Shown one piece after another: positions 15,416-24,945 of a stretch of DNA of 53,213 bases. The DNA is from an uncultured Lachnospiraceae bacterium (lineage in GTDB: Bacteria > Bacillota > Clostridia > Lachnospirales > Lachnospiraceae): NCBI GenBank assembly GCA_900539715.1, contig UQDA01000018.1:1-53213 (forward strand), read 5' to 3'. The notes below the pieces were generated by a model. That model did no database searches. It was not told the origin of the DNA and saw only the letters and a program-made list of their open reading frames with translations. Both the position numbers and the translations under genes were made by a program. Numbering within the stretch: position 1 is the stretch's first letter; the number at the start of each line of letters is the position of its first letter.

Positions 15416-15475
15416 AACAGTATCAAAACCGGCGCGGGAGGGCGTCGGAAATTTATAAAGGAGGACGTTTTTCAT

Positions 15476-16882
15476 ATGAAAAGAAGATTATTATCTACAC
15501 TGCTCTGTCTTTCGATGGCAGCTACTGCTCTTGCAGGGTGCGGTTCACAGCCTGCCCCGGCAGAAAGCCAGCCTGCAGCCGCACAGCCTGCAGCATCAGA
15601 GGATGCCGCAGCTCCTACCGAAGCCGCTTCCTCTGAAGCAGCAGCCGACACCGGCGAACACGAGCCAGTTGAACTGACCCTGTGGGTAACAAGCCGTAAT
15701 GAAGATGACTTCTCCCTCTCCATGAAGGAGAAATTTTTAGAGGAGCATCCCTGGATTACCTTAAATGAAGTCGTAAAAGAAGGCGACCCCGGAAACGAAT
15801 TTTATCAGGGCGTTGCATCCGGAACCGCTCCCGACCTTATCAACTGTTCCTTCACCATGATGGATTCCTATATGTCCGCAGGCATCCTCGAGCCGCTCAA
15901 CAGCTATGTTGAGAACTGGGACGAATGGGGCAGCTTCACAAAAGAATACGTTGACATGTTCACAAAGGACGGCACAATCTATGGCATCCCAAACAGCGTT
16001 GCACCGATGCTGTTCGGCTACAACAAAGCCCTCTTTGCGGAAGCCGGACTGACAGAGCCTCCCAAGACCTGGGACGAAGCGCTCGAAATGGCGAAGAAAT
16101 TAAACGATCCTGACAATCAGGTTGCAGGATATGCGACTCTGGCTGCAGAATGGACCGAATGGTTCTTCCAGTATTATGTATGGCAGGCAGGCGGCGACCT
16201 GACAAAGCAGAATGAAGACGGCACCGCAGAGCTGACCTTTACCGACCCCGCTGTCATCGAAGCTGCAAAATATTACCAGAAATTAAAGAGTGACGGCGTT
16301 CTCCAGAGCGACCTGACATTAAAATTCGGCGACCTGACAACGAACTTCGCACTTGGCAAAATAGGCATGATGCCTTTCGCTGCCGACTGGGTAACAGACG
16401 CCGTTTCCAACGGCATGGATCCCGATGATATCGGCCTGTGCCTGCCTCCCGCTGGTCCTTCCGGCGAGCAGACGACCGCTATCGCAGGTACCACCTACGT
16501 TATCAACGCGAAATCCGACCAGGCAAAGAAGGATGCAGCATGGGAGTACATCAAATTCTACAACTCCGCAGACTTCTTCAAAGGCTACTTTGAGAACCTT
16601 GCTACCAAGGGCGCTCCCAGTCCGGTCATCATCCCCCGCGATGATATGAGCGTAACTGACTTCTATGAGTTCCCGGAAGAATATACTGAAGTTCTGGAAG
16701 GTGCAAAGAAGGTTGGACGCCTTGAGTTCTACGGCAAAGCTGATTTTGGTTCATATGTAGACCGCGCCGTACAGAAGATACTGACCGACCCCAATGCAGA
16801 CCCTGAAACAGAATTCGCAGAGGCTCAGAAGCAGTGTGAATCAGAAGCTCTCCCTGCATTTAATGAAGCTAACAAAAAATGA
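15476..16882 (+). CDS. Extracellular solute-binding lipoprotein of a carbohydrate ABC transporter
   Basis: A 468-aa family 1 binding protein. The signal peptide ends in the lipobox LAGC with Cys22 as the lipidated residue. An Ala/Glu/Pro-rich linker (about 23-58) follows, then the binding domain (VELTLWVTSRNEDDF, PDLINCSFTMM, YGIPNSVAPMLFGYN). It would capture oligosaccharides, plausibly those released by the GH16 enzyme encoded nearby, and deliver them to the two CUT1 permeases. AAAGGAGG precedes the ATG. A strong terminator follows at 16898-16933. The kinase gene downstream has its own promoter. Confidence 0.93.
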   Translation: MKRRLLSTLLCLSMAATALAGCGSQPAPAESQPAAAQPAASEDAAAPTEAASSEAAADTGEHEPVELTLWVTSRNEDDFSLSMKEKFLEEHPWITLNEVVKEGDPGNEFYQGVASGTAPDLINCSFTMMDSYMSAGILEPLNSYVENWDEWGSFTKEYVDMFTKDGTIYGIPNSVAPMLFGYNKALFAEAGLTEPPKTWDEALEMAKKLNDPDNQVAGYATLAAEWTEWFFQYYVWQAGGDLTKQNEDGTAELTFTDPAVIEAAKYYQKLKSDGVLQSDLTLKFGDLTTNFALGKIGMMPFAADWVTDAVSNGMDPDDIGLCLPPAGPSGEQTTAIAGTTYVINAKSDQAKKDAAWEYIKFYNSADFFKGYFENLATKGAPSPVIIPRDDMSVTDFYEFPEEYTEVLEGAKKVGRLEFYGKADFGSYVDRAVQKILTDPNADPETEFAEAQKQCESEALPAFNEANKK

Positions 16883-16897
16883 GTTTCTCCCTATATC

Positions 16898-16933
16898 AAA
16901 AGAGGCGCCAAACTATACCGGCGCCTCTTTTTC
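16898..16933 (+). terminator. Terminator after the solute-binding protein gene
   Basis: A 12-bp perfect stem (AAAAGAGGCGCC 16898-16909 with GGCGCCTCTTTT 16920-16931) is followed by T residues. Its size suggests partial separation of a highly expressed binding protein from the downstream regulators. Confidence 0.85.
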
Positions 16934-16956
16934 TGTCCCCTGAAAAATGATATAAT
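16928..16956 (+). promoter_or_regulatory. Candidate promoter of the kinase-regulator pair
   Basis: TATAAT (16951-16956) with a weak -35 (TTTTTC, 16928-16933) at 17 bp; the -35 overlaps the tail of the preceding terminator. Confidence 0.45.
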
Positions 16957-17004
16957 ACACTCAGTATACAAGGGTAAACTATCGCTTTTAACGGGAGGAA
17001 TACT

Positions 17005-18963
17005 GTGAAACTTATCTATCCTTTTTTAAAACTGAAACGAAAATGGAACGCCTTTCTCAAAAAGCAGCTTCGCAAAGTCGGTATCTTCCCCCGGCTCATC
17101 ATCTCTTTTATGATATTGCTTTTATTCACTGCCCTGTTCCTGACCTTTTTTACCTTTCGCCAATATTCCGCTGAGATAAACAGGAACATCGACCGCTATA
17201 CCTCCCTTCTTGTCCAGAACGTCGCACTGAAGATTGAAGACAAAATGAAAGAATATGAGGATATCGCCCTGCGCTTTTATAATGATCCCAAAGTAATACA
17301 GGCGCTCGTTGAGAACTCCGGTCTTTCCGACAAAGCCCTTTCTGTACAGCAAAGCGACAAAAATACTTTTATCATCGAAAACAGTTTATATAACCTGCGT
17401 TCAAACCGAAAACATATCGTCAATGTGCAGTTCATCACCCCTTACCGCCAGTACCGCATGGTCGAACAGAACGGCTTTCGCAGGGGCGGTCTCATACGCG
17501 ACCTTGACACTTTTTATGAAACTGATTTTTACCGGATGCCTCAGGAAAAAAACGGGTATCCCATCTGGTTGGATGGCCATGGACAATCGGGTATTTTTTA
17601 CCGGGACGAACAGAGCGTATACGGCTTCGGAAATATCATCACGATGGCCGTCGCCGTTTATGAGCCCTCCGACAGGCATTTTCTGGGTGTCCTTCTTTTC
17701 AACATCGACTTAAATGCCTTTTCCGACTGCATCCGCGATTATCACTCCTATGCTTATGAAGGCGGAAATACATTCCTCGTCGGTGAGGACGGCGCGCTTT
17801 CCTGGTACTCTCCCAGCATTCAGGCTCCCTCCTTCCCACAGGATTCCCGCCTTTTTGCTCAGATGCTGTCCGGTGACCAGGACGTACTCCACACCCATAT
17901 CGACAGCCGCTCCATCCTGCTCTCCTATCAGCGGGTCAAAAATACCGGGCTTTTCGTTTCCTACATCGCAGATCTGGATGTGCTTTTGAAAAATTCCTAT
18001 CATATCCGTGACCTTTGCCTTATCGTGCTGTTTTTTACCGTCATCGCCGGCTTTATCCTCGCCTACTATGTCACAGTCAGCATTTCCGAGCCTGTGCGGC
18101 AGCTCATACGGGTCATGCACAAGACTGCCGACGGCAAATGGACGGCGCGCTATGAAAATTCTGGCCACGATGAGATAACCATTCTCGGAGACAACTTTAA
18201 CGACATGGCAGAAAAGACGAATCAGCTCATCGATCAGGTCTACGTTTCTGAGATACGCCGCCAGAAAATGCTTCTAAGCTGGAAAAATGCCCAGCTCAGC
18301 GCCATGCTCATGCAGATAAACCCGCATTTTCTCTACAACACTCTGGACATCATCCGTTGGGAAGCGATGTACGAGGCAAACGGGGAAAGCCGCGTCACAA
18401 AAATGATTGAAAGTTTCAGCCGCCTCTGCCGCATGACAATGCGCACCGGCAGCAATACCATCCTGCTGCGTGACGGACTTGAACATGCCTCGACCTATCT
18501 GGAGGTCATTAACTTCCGGCATGCAGATAAAATTTCCCTGGAAGTCAAAACAGACGATGATACGCAGGATCTGTATATCCCGCAATTCATGCTCCAGCCC
18601 ATCATGGAAAATGCCGTCGTCCATGCCTTTGGAGACGCCAGCAGCGGCTATGGCATCTGCATCCGTTCCTTCCGCAATGCCGGAGACCTTCATATCATCA
18701 TAACAGACAACGGGCGCGGCATGACCCCGGACGAACTTCAATCCCTGCGCAGCGCTCTTTTGCAGGAGGAAACTCCCGATACCATTGAAAAAGGCATCGG
18801 GCTCGTTAACGTTCACCAACGTATCCGCCTTTTTTACGGACCCCAATACGGTGTTTCCGTTTCCAGCACACCGGGCGTCGGCACACAGATAGAAATTACT
18901 ATCCCGGCCCGGACAAGTTCCGAAAATATGGAAAACAGCACAGGAGGCTTTGAACAGTCATGA
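17005..18963 (+). CDS. Sensor histidine kinase, YesM/LytS family
   Basis: A 652-aa membrane kinase. TM1 lies at about residues 33-53, a ~280-aa extracellular sensor follows, TM2 is at about 336-358, and then a HAMP linker. The His_kinase domain carries QINPHFLYNTLDIIRW with the phosphorylated His, and the ATPase domain has NAVVHAF, DNGRGM and GIGLVNVHQR. It should autophosphorylate on sensing an extracellular sugar or the loaded binding protein. It starts with GTG, preceded by GGGAGGA. Its stop overlaps the start of the response regulator (ATGA). This family usually controls nearby CUT1 transporters. Confidence 0.93.
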   Translation: MKLIYPFLKLKRKWNAFLKKQLRKVGIFPRLIISFMILLLFTALFLTFFTFRQYSAEINRNIDRYTSLLVQNVALKIEDKMKEYEDIALRFYNDPKVIQALVENSGLSDKALSVQQSDKNTFIIENSLYNLRSNRKHIVNVQFITPYRQYRMVEQNGFRRGGLIRDLDTFYETDFYRMPQEKNGYPIWLDGHGQSGIFYRDEQSVYGFGNIITMAVAVYEPSDRHFLGVLLFNIDLNAFSDCIRDYHSYAYEGGNTFLVGEDGALSWYSPSIQAPSFPQDSRLFAQMLSGDQDVLHTHIDSRSILLSYQRVKNTGLFVSYIADLDVLLKNSYHIRDLCLIVLFFTVIAGFILAYYVTVSISEPVRQLIRVMHKTADGKWTARYENSGHDEITILGDNFNDMAEKTNQLIDQVYVSEIRRQKMLLSWKNAQLSAMLMQINPHFLYNTLDIIRWEAMYEANGESRVTKMIESFSRLCRMTMRTGSNTILLRDGLEHASTYLEVINFRHADKISLEVKTDDDTQDLYIPQFMLQPIMENAVVHAFGDASSGYGICIRSFRNAGDLHIIITDNGRGMTPDELQSLRSALLQEETPDTIEKGIGLVNVHQRIRLFYGPQYGVSVSSTPGVGTQIEITIPARTSSENMENSTGGFEQS

Positions 18964-20501
18964 TATATCAGGTTTTGATCGTAGACGATGAAGAAATCGT
19001 ATGCCGCGGCCTTGCCCAGTTCGTCAAATGGCAGGAGCACGGCTTTGAAGTTGCGGGCACCGCAAACAATGTGGACGATGCTCTTTCCATGGTAGAAAAG
19101 CTGCATATAGACGTGGCAGTCATGGATATACGAATGCCCGGAAAAACAGGACTCGACCTTTTAAAAATACTGCAGACGCAATATCCTGAAATAAAATCCG
19201 TTATTTTAAGCGGATTTGCCGACTTTTCTTATGCGCAGGAAGCACTTCGGTACGGCGCTTCCGATTATCTTATAAAGCCCGTTGACCTGCATGAAATGGA
19301 ACGGCTTCTGGACCGGCTCCGCGCAGAATTCGAGCAGCAGCAACAGGAAGCGCAGATACGCACGAACCGTCTGGAAGCCCTCCTGTTATCCGCAGCACGG
19401 GGATATTCTGACTTGAGCGCCGCCAAATATGACCTTCCGGCCTTCAATTCATGGTATGGGATTTCCATGAGCCTGCTCGACCGGAGCCTTTCAGAAACAG
19501 AGATACAGACCAAAAAGACACAAATGAAAAGCTCTGTCTCAGGTCTCGTTCCTTCCTCCGTCCTTCTGGACGACGAGGTTTTTTCCCTCTTCTGTATCCT
19601 GCCGTGTGCGTCCGATACAGCCCTCGACTCCTGCATCGCCATGCTGGAACAGTTCGGCGATGTCTTCTCTCACTGGGCGTTGGGCGTCAGCAAACAGAAA
19701 TCCGGCATCCGACAGCTCCATGAAGCGTGGGAAGAAGCCGGATGCGCGCAGAGATACCGCCGCGCCGGAGCCAAAGAGGGTGCGGTATTTTACAAAAATA
19801 TCGAACCGCTCTTTTCACAGGCTTCCATAAATCTGCAGGACATCCTGCCCGACCTGCTGCGCTGTCTTTCCGACCCGGAAAGCCGCCGCCAGGGCGTTTC
19901 CATGCTCCAGAAAGCGCTCGCCTCTACCCTGCGTCAGGAAATCAGCCTTACCCAGTATCAGACCTCGTGCATCCGCTTTCTCATCGAATTAAACAGCTAT
20001 CTGCAGGGACTTCATCTGCCCGACGAAGACCTTCATTCCCGCTTAAACGACGCCCTCGGACAGCTTCTTATGTGCTCCGGCTGTCAGGGCTGCGCCGACT
20101 GCGTTGTAGGATACTTAAACTGGCTCATCGGGATGCTCGACCGCTTCGACGATCAGGCGCTCGGAAAAGGAGCCATCCGCGAGATACAGCTCTATATCCG
20201 CCAGCACTACAGCGAAAATATCACACTGAATTTCCTTGCGGAACAGTTTTTCCTTCATCCTAATTATTTAAGCCGGCTTTTTAAAGAGAAAACAGGGAAA
20301 AATTTTGTAGAATATCTGACGGAGGTACGCATGGAAAAAGTAAAGGAGCTGCTGCGCTCCTCCGACTGTAAGATTATTGAGATATGTGCTATGGCCGGAT
20401 ACGATAATCCGCGCTATTTCAGCAAAGTTTTCAAGCAGTATACCGGAATGACTCCAAAAGAATACCGGGAAGCGGCAGAAGTACCGCCGTCCCAAATATA
20501 A
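18960..20501 (+). CDS. Response regulator with AraC-type DNA-binding domain, YesN family
   Basis: A 513-aa regulator. The N-terminal receiver has the acidic pair Asp9/Asp10, phosphoacceptor Asp56 (VMDIRMPG) and the KPVD block. A long middle region (about 130-400) precedes two helix-turn-helix motifs near the C-terminus (LNFLAEQFFLHPNYLSRLFK, then IIEICAMAGYDNPRYFSKVF). It should be phosphorylated by the overlapping YesM-type kinase and activate the transporter genes. The inverted GTCACATAT pair at 15301-15353 is a candidate target. Confidence 0.93.
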   Translation: MIYQVLIVDDEEIVCRGLAQFVKWQEHGFEVAGTANNVDDALSMVEKLHIDVAVMDIRMPGKTGLDLLKILQTQYPEIKSVILSGFADFSYAQEALRYGASDYLIKPVDLHEMERLLDRLRAEFEQQQQEAQIRTNRLEALLLSAARGYSDLSAAKYDLPAFNSWYGISMSLLDRSLSETEIQTKKTQMKSSVSGLVPSSVLLDDEVFSLFCILPCASDTALDSCIAMLEQFGDVFSHWALGVSKQKSGIRQLHEAWEEAGCAQRYRRAGAKEGAVFYKNIEPLFSQASINLQDILPDLLRCLSDPESRRQGVSMLQKALASTLRQEISLTQYQTSCIRFLIELNSYLQGLHLPDEDLHSRLNDALGQLLMCSGCQGCADCVVGYLNWLIGMLDRFDDQALGKGAIREIQLYIRQHYSENITLNFLAEQFFLHPNYLSRLFKEKTGKNFVEYLTEVRMEKVKELLRSSDCKIIEICAMAGYDNPRYFSKVFKQYTGMTPKEYREAAEVPPSQI

Positions 20502-20521
20502 AAAGCGGACGGCGGATATCC

Positions 20522-21093
20522 TTACATTCCGGTCAGGTGCTCTATCAAAATCTTGGTACCTATCAGGATGAGTATTACCCCACCTGTCAGCTCCGCATAT
20601 TTGCCAAGCTTTCCACCTACCCGGTTGCCTAATATCACCGCTGCAAAGCTCATTACAAACGTGATGAGCCCTATCAGGCAAACTGCCGGAACGATATCCA
20701 CCTGCAAAAAGGCGAAACTGATACCGACTGCCAGCGCATCGATGCTCGTCGCCACTGCCATGACCAGAATCTCTTTTCCGGGGATAAATTCCGTGACTGC
20801 GGATTTTTCCCCTTCTTCCTTCTCTTCCCGGGATTCCCGTATCATATTGACACCGATGATTCCGAGCAGGATGAACGCCACCCAGTGATCCACTGATGTG
20901 ATAAGACTTTCAAAATGCGTTCCCGCCCACCAGCCGATGAGCGGCATAAGCCCCTGGAAGCCGCCGAACGCGATGCCGAATATCACACCGTAGCGGATCA
21001 CATTTTTGCGAAGGGTAATGCCTTTCGCAAACGATACCGCGCAGGCATCCATAGACAGACCGAGCGCGATAAAAAAACGGACAGCATGGTCAT
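20522..21093 (-). CDS. mntP: Manganese efflux pump MntP, with apparent frameshift near the start
   Basis: The long frame (from ATG 21052, 176 aa) is an MntP-type exporter with six helices and the conserved aspartate motifs MDACAVSFAKG and ATSIDALAVGISFAF. MntP proteins start about 12 residues earlier. Upstream there is GGAGG and ATG at 21093 reading MTMLSV, then a run of seven T (21071-21077). Reading straight through leaves the frame and stops after 34 codons. With one more T the frame would read MTMLSVFFIALGLSMDAC, an ideal MntP N-terminus. So the gene seems to carry a -1 homopolymer change, real or artefactual. Starting at 21052 would remove part of helix 1. Confidence 0.85.
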
Positions 21094-21158
21094 TTTGTTT
21101 TCCTCCGGTTACTTTTTTACTCTCCCGCCAATACTGCGATATTCTATCTGTCCTTTAT

Positions 21159-21575
21159 TCACTGAAAAAACATTTTCATAAATGCACAGCAACCGATTTC
21201 GTCTGCCTTTACGAAGCCTGCCGCCTTGTAAAATCCAATCCGTTCCGGTTCGTTATCTGTCATAAGTTCGATTTGGTATACCCCATTATAGCGATCCAGC
21301 ACTTTTTTCAAAAGCGCACTGCCGATTCCCTTTCGCTGATACTCCGGTAACACCAGCAAATCCTGAATAAAGACGATGGAAGCCCCGTCTCCTACCGCCC
21401 GGATAATGCCTATCAGCCTATCCTCTTCATACGCTCCCAAAACAGCTAATGAGTTTTTAAATGCCTTTTTCAGCATCTCGGGACGCGCCGTATAATTCAT
21501 CCATCCAACGCTTTCATAAAGAAATCTTATCTCTTCCGCATCATAGCTCATGTATTCTGAAATCGTATATTCCAT
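21159..21575 (-). CDS. GNAT family N-acetyltransferase
   Basis: A small acetyl-CoA-dependent acetyltransferase of 138 aa from the ATG at 21575, preceded by GGGAGGAGG. The frame is open to a TTG at 21593 but that part encodes the ribosome site. The acetyl-CoA binding motif is LLVLPEYQRKGIGSALLKK. The C-terminal YKAAGFVKADEIGCCAFMK is also typical of the family. The substrate is unknown. It lies 66 bp upstream of the mntP ATG on the same strand and may share its transcript. Promoter TTGAAA, 17 bp, TAAAAT at 21640-21668. Confidence 0.85.
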   Translation of the reverse strand: MEYTISEYMSYDAEEIRFLYESVGWMNYTARPEMLKKAFKNSLAVLGAYEEDRLIGIIRAVGDGASIVFIQDLLVLPEYQRKGIGSALLKKVLDRYNGVYQIELMTDNEPERIGFYKAAGFVKADEIGCCAFMKMFFQ

Positions 21576-21639
21576 ATGTTCCTCCTCCCGCAAAAATATC
21601 AGAGTTCCGGTTGCCCTCAGTGGGTAAGGGTTCCTTTAG

Positions 21640-21668
21640 ATTTTATCATTTTTTCCCGCCCTTTTCAA
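21640..21668 (-). promoter_or_regulatory. Promoter of the GNAT gene (and probably mntP)
   Basis: On the minus strand TTGAAA (21663-21668), 17 bp, TAAAAT (21640-21645), 65 bp before the GNAT start. I see no clear terminator between the upstream O-acetylation operon (ending at 21697) and this promoter. Confidence 0.6.
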
Positions 21669-21696
21669 TTTTCTCTGTAGCTTTGCTGCCGTCTGC

Positions 21697-22836
21697 TCAA
21701 AACAGCTTCGCCAGCCTTTTATCCTCACAGAAATTCTTGATATTATACAAAAACAGGCTTTCGGTAATCCCGTTTTCCGTGATATACTCCTCGATATTTC
21801 CGTTAAAATACCGCGGGTCTATCACATGGATGCTCTCAAAATCGTTTACCGCAAAAGGAATCCACGCATTCGCAAAGGAATCCTTAAAAACAAGCAGCTG
21901 TTTTCCATTCCGGTTCTGACTGCGTATCGTCAGCTCCGGGTGATTTCCGTTTAAAAACACCTGATACTTATCCTTCTTCCTGAGATTTCCCATCGCATAA
22001 ACGCTGTTGCACACGTCCTTCCCGTACTGATAGCTCACCGTATACGGGACCTCCTCCTTCCTGCGATACAACTCTACCGTATCCTCTGCGCAGCCGCTTC
22101 CGAGCACTCTGGAATAAAGTGAACCCTGAAAACTCTCCGATACCCTTTCAATCTCAAACTGTTCCTCCCGCACTTCCTCGCCCCTGTTTTTTTTCCATTC
22201 CCCATACGCCAGAAATGCCCCGTACGTTGTCCAGTGATGATCGGTCTTATAAAAAATCCCTTCTTCAGCATCTTTTTCAAGTATTGTCTTTATGTTAACC
22301 CACTCCATATCACAAAGTTCACGTTCTACAAATTCCATTAACCTGTCCTGCTTTATATAAGGCGCATTTTCAGGCATTTTTTCATGTAATATTGCCCCCG
22401 CTGTTGGAACGATCATTACAGATATTTTCTGTTTCGGATACATTTTTGCATAAGTATTCAAAACTGTTATATTTTCTTCAAGCTGCTCCATATCTATTTC
22501 CTGCGGAAGCCATTTTTCTATCAGATAGCCTTCCTCCCCCAGATAAACTCCATTCACCTCTTTCGCACCTGTCAGCCGCATAAAATCCGACTTTGCAGAA
22601 ATCCACCTGTCCCGCGCCGGAAACTGGTCGCTTATATACTTTTCCGCAGCCTTCATATATTCCCCGGATACCACCGCCTCTGCGGACAGCTCCGGCCTCT
22701 GTTCCAGATAACGGTTTTCGTTTTCTGAAAATTCCCTATCGGCTCCAGTCGCAAAACATACCGGAACAGTATACAAAGCCGCTAAAAACAAGGCTATCCC
22801 GGCGTTTCTTCCTATCTTCTTCATCTCAATTCCCAT
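21697..22836 (-). CDS. DHHW-motif protein (AlgX/AlgJ-like SGNH, O-acetylation)
   Basis: A 379-aa protein with an N-terminal membrane anchor or signal (about residues 10-30, ALFLAALYTVPVCFA). The DHHW motif is at Asp199-Trp202 (FYKTDHHWTTYGA), and a conserved block LLVFKDSFANAWIPF lies near the C-terminus, as in extracytoplasmic AlgX/AlgJ partners of MBOAT acyltransferases. It would accept acetyl groups passed by the MBOAT protein encoded upstream and transfer them to an envelope glycan. A second start at 22824 has slightly better spacing to GGGAA. It is the last gene of a four-gene operon. Confidence 0.82.
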   Translation of the reverse strand: MGIEMKKIGRNAGIALFLAALYTVPVCFATGADREFSENENRYLEQRPELSAEAVVSGEYMKAAEKYISDQFPARDRWISAKSDFMRLTGAKEVNGVYLGEEGYLIEKWLPQEIDMEQLEENITVLNTYAKMYPKQKISVMIVPTAGAILHEKMPENAPYIKQDRLMEFVERELCDMEWVNIKTILEKDAEEGIFYKTDHHWTTYGAFLAYGEWKKNRGEEVREEQFEIERVSESFQGSLYSRVLGSGCAEDTVELYRRKEEVPYTVSYQYGKDVCNSVYAMGNLRKKDKYQVFLNGNHPELTIRSQNRNGKQLLVFKDSFANAWIPFAVNDFESIHVIDPRYFNGNIEEYITENGITESLFLYNIKNFCEDKRLAKLF

Positions 22837-22876
22837 TCCGGAACACCATCATGCGCTCCAAATAAAATCAAAACTT

Positions 22877-24346
22877 CTAAAACCTGAAATATAAAAACGG
22901 GTTATAACTGTCCCCTATCAGGAAACATACGCTGAGTAAAAACATCACTGCAAAGACCGCTATCCCGAACACAGCCCCGCAGCGTGCTGTCAGGGCTGCC
23001 GCTTTTCCGCCCCTTTTCCCCCGGCATTTTTCCATCCTGCATATTTTCATCTCCTCTATCAGCCGTTTCATATATCCTGCAATATTCATACTGAACAGCG
23101 CGCATACGGCTATCAGGAGCACATTCGCCGACAGGTAATAGGAAGCGTTCCCGTTCCATATCCCCGCCTGTCCGCCGCCGAACATCGTCTTTATATATAA
23201 TCCTGCCTTAGACACATCTTCAAACGCAAATATCACCCAGCTTATCATTACCAGAACAACCGCATAAATATGCGATGCCCATGCAGGGATTTTTCGCAGC
23301 AGCTTTTCCAGAAACAGCTTTTCTGCCATCAGGAGAAGGCCAAAATATAAGCCCCATAAAACGAAATTCCAACTGGCTCCATGCCAGAATCCGGTCAGAC
23401 ACCATACAGTCAAAATGTTCAATATCTGACGCATCATCCCGCACCTGTTCCCGCCCATCGGGATATAGATATATTCCCGAAACCATGTTCCCAGAGAAAT
23501 ATGCCACCGCCGCCAAAATTCCGTAATGCTTTTGGAACAGTAGGGATGGGCAAAGTTTTCACGAAAATGGAAACCGAACATTTCCCCCAGTCCTATCGCC
23601 ATATCTGAATATCCTGAAAAATCAAAATAAATCTGAAACGAGAACGCCGCCGCTCCTATCCACGCCTCTCCTGCCGAGAGCGACGCCGGGCTCTGTGAAG
23701 ATATCTGTTCCCACACTCTTCCGATATTATTTGCCAGCAGCACCTTCTTGGAAAGCCCTTCGATAAAGCGGCGTATTCCATAAGAAAAGCCCTCTGCCGT
23801 CTCCGTGCGGTCCGACAGCTGCCGGTCTATATCCTTATACTGTACGATGGGCCCCGCCACAAGCTGAGGAAACATTGTCACATACGCGCCGAAACTGACG
23901 ATATTTTTCTGTACCGCCGCATCGCCCCGGTACACATCTATCGTATAGGACATCGTCTGAAACGTATAAAACGAAATCCCTATCGGCAGCGCAACGTCCA
24001 AAAGCGGAACAGACGTATGAAATGCCCTGTTTACATTGTCCAGAAAAAAATTCCCGTACTTAAAAAAACACAAAATGCCGAGATTTATCACAACAGAATT
24101 CACGAGCACTGCCGTCGCCCAGCGGTCAACATGCTTAGATTTGAAATTTCCTATCAATATTCCGTTTATATAGTCAAACACCGTCGAAAAGAGCATGATA
24201 ACGATGTAAACCGGTTCTCCCCAGGAATAAAATATCAGGCTGAAAAAGAGCAGAACGCCGTTTCTCAGCTTTTTCGGACAAATATAATACGCCAGCAGCA
24301 CTGCGGGCAGAAAAAAGAAAATAAACGTCGTGCTGGAAAATACCAA
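22877..24346 (-). CDS. MBOAT family membrane-bound O-acyltransferase (AlgI/DltB-like)
   Basis: A multi-helix membrane protein (489 aa from the chosen start) that moves acyl groups across the membrane. The catalytic region is visible: EFWRRWHISLGTWFREYIYI, then PMGGNR, and the active-site His in TGFWHGASWNFVLWG. The TTG at 24346 is chosen because it gives the family N-terminus VFSSTTFIFFFLP and has GAGGAGG 8-9 bases upstream; the longer reading to 24418 overlaps the preceding gene. It works with the DHHW protein downstream and probably the SGNH protein upstream. The glycan target (peptidoglycan, teichoic acid or exopolysaccharide) is unknown. Confidence 0.93.
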   Translation of the reverse strand: MVFSSTTFIFFFLPAVLLAYYICPKKLRNGVLLFFSLIFYSWGEPVYIVIMLFSTVFDYINGILIGNFKSKHVDRWATAVLVNSVVINLGILCFFKYGNFFLDNVNRAFHTSVPLLDVALPIGISFYTFQTMSYTIDVYRGDAAVQKNIVSFGAYVTMFPQLVAGPIVQYKDIDRQLSDRTETAEGFSYGIRRFIEGLSKKVLLANNIGRVWEQISSQSPASLSAGEAWIGAAAFSFQIYFDFSGYSDMAIGLGEMFGFHFRENFAHPYCSKSITEFWRRWHISLGTWFREYIYIPMGGNRCGMMRQILNILTVWCLTGFWHGASWNFVLWGLYFGLLLMAEKLFLEKLLRKIPAWASHIYAVVLVMISWVIFAFEDVSKAGLYIKTMFGGGQAGIWNGNASYYLSANVLLIAVCALFSMNIAGYMKRLIEEMKICRMEKCRGKRGGKAAALTARCGAVFGIAVFAVMFLLSVCFLIGDSYNPFLYFRF

Positions 24347-24359
24347 CTTCCCGTCCTCC

Positions 24360-24926
24360 TCAGAAATATTTTGAAAGTATCTCTCCCGCTTCTTTTCCAT
24401 CGGCGACGCATACCGCAAGGTATTTTCCTGAACGTTTTATCACTGCGTTATCCAGCTTTTTGACCTCTTTAGGAATATAAGACTCAAAACTCTCCTTCTG
24501 CTCCTGAATCCGCGCCCTTGCAAGCTCCTCCGCCTGCTTTGCGTCCTCCTCCGCTTCAAACGAAAACAGCGCTATCTCCTCCGCCGTCGCGCCGCTGCTG
24601 AGATAGACGACAGCCTCCTTTGCATTGCCGATGCCGTATAGCTTTTCAACGGTCGCCCCATCTGCCGGATTCAGCTCGTCCTCAAAACCTGCATTTTTCA
24701 AAAGTTCCTCTGCCGCCGCATTCAGAACCGCGCTGTCGTCCTGTTTTTCGCCGTTTTGTGCACCCGCGCCATCTTCTTCGCCTGCTGCGCTTAAATCATC
24801 CTGCTGCGCCTCTGACGCGCTTACAGAGGCATTTATTTCATTTCCCCCTTCATTTTCCCGTCCGCCGCATGCCGCAAGCATCACAGACACCATTCCGACT
24901 ATCATCAAAACCTTTATTTTTTTCAT
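24360..24926 (-). CDS. DUF4358-type lipoprotein
   Basis: A 188-aa secreted lipoprotein with lipobox LAACGG (Cys20) and a low-complexity Glu/Ala/Asp linker to about residue 75. The C-terminal domain matches the pattern I associate with DUF4358 (VEKLYGI, then AVVYLSSGATAEEIALFSFE and KSGKYLAVCVADG-like GKYLAVCVAD). Its function is unknown. It is the second gene of the O-acetylation operon, 19 bp after the SGNH gene and 13 bp before the MBOAT start, so it may be an accessory factor outside the membrane. Confidence 0.72.
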   Translation of the reverse strand: MKKIKVLMIVGMVSVMLAACGGRENEGGNEINASVSASEAQQDDLSAAGEEDGAGAQNGEKQDDSAVLNAAAEELLKNAGFEDELNPADGATVEKLYGIGNAKEAVVYLSSGATAEEIALFSFEAEEDAKQAEELARARIQEQKESFESYIPKEVKKLDNAVIKRSGKYLAVCVADGKEAGEILSKYF

Positions 24927-24945
24927 CTTCCTCTTTCCCTTTCCT

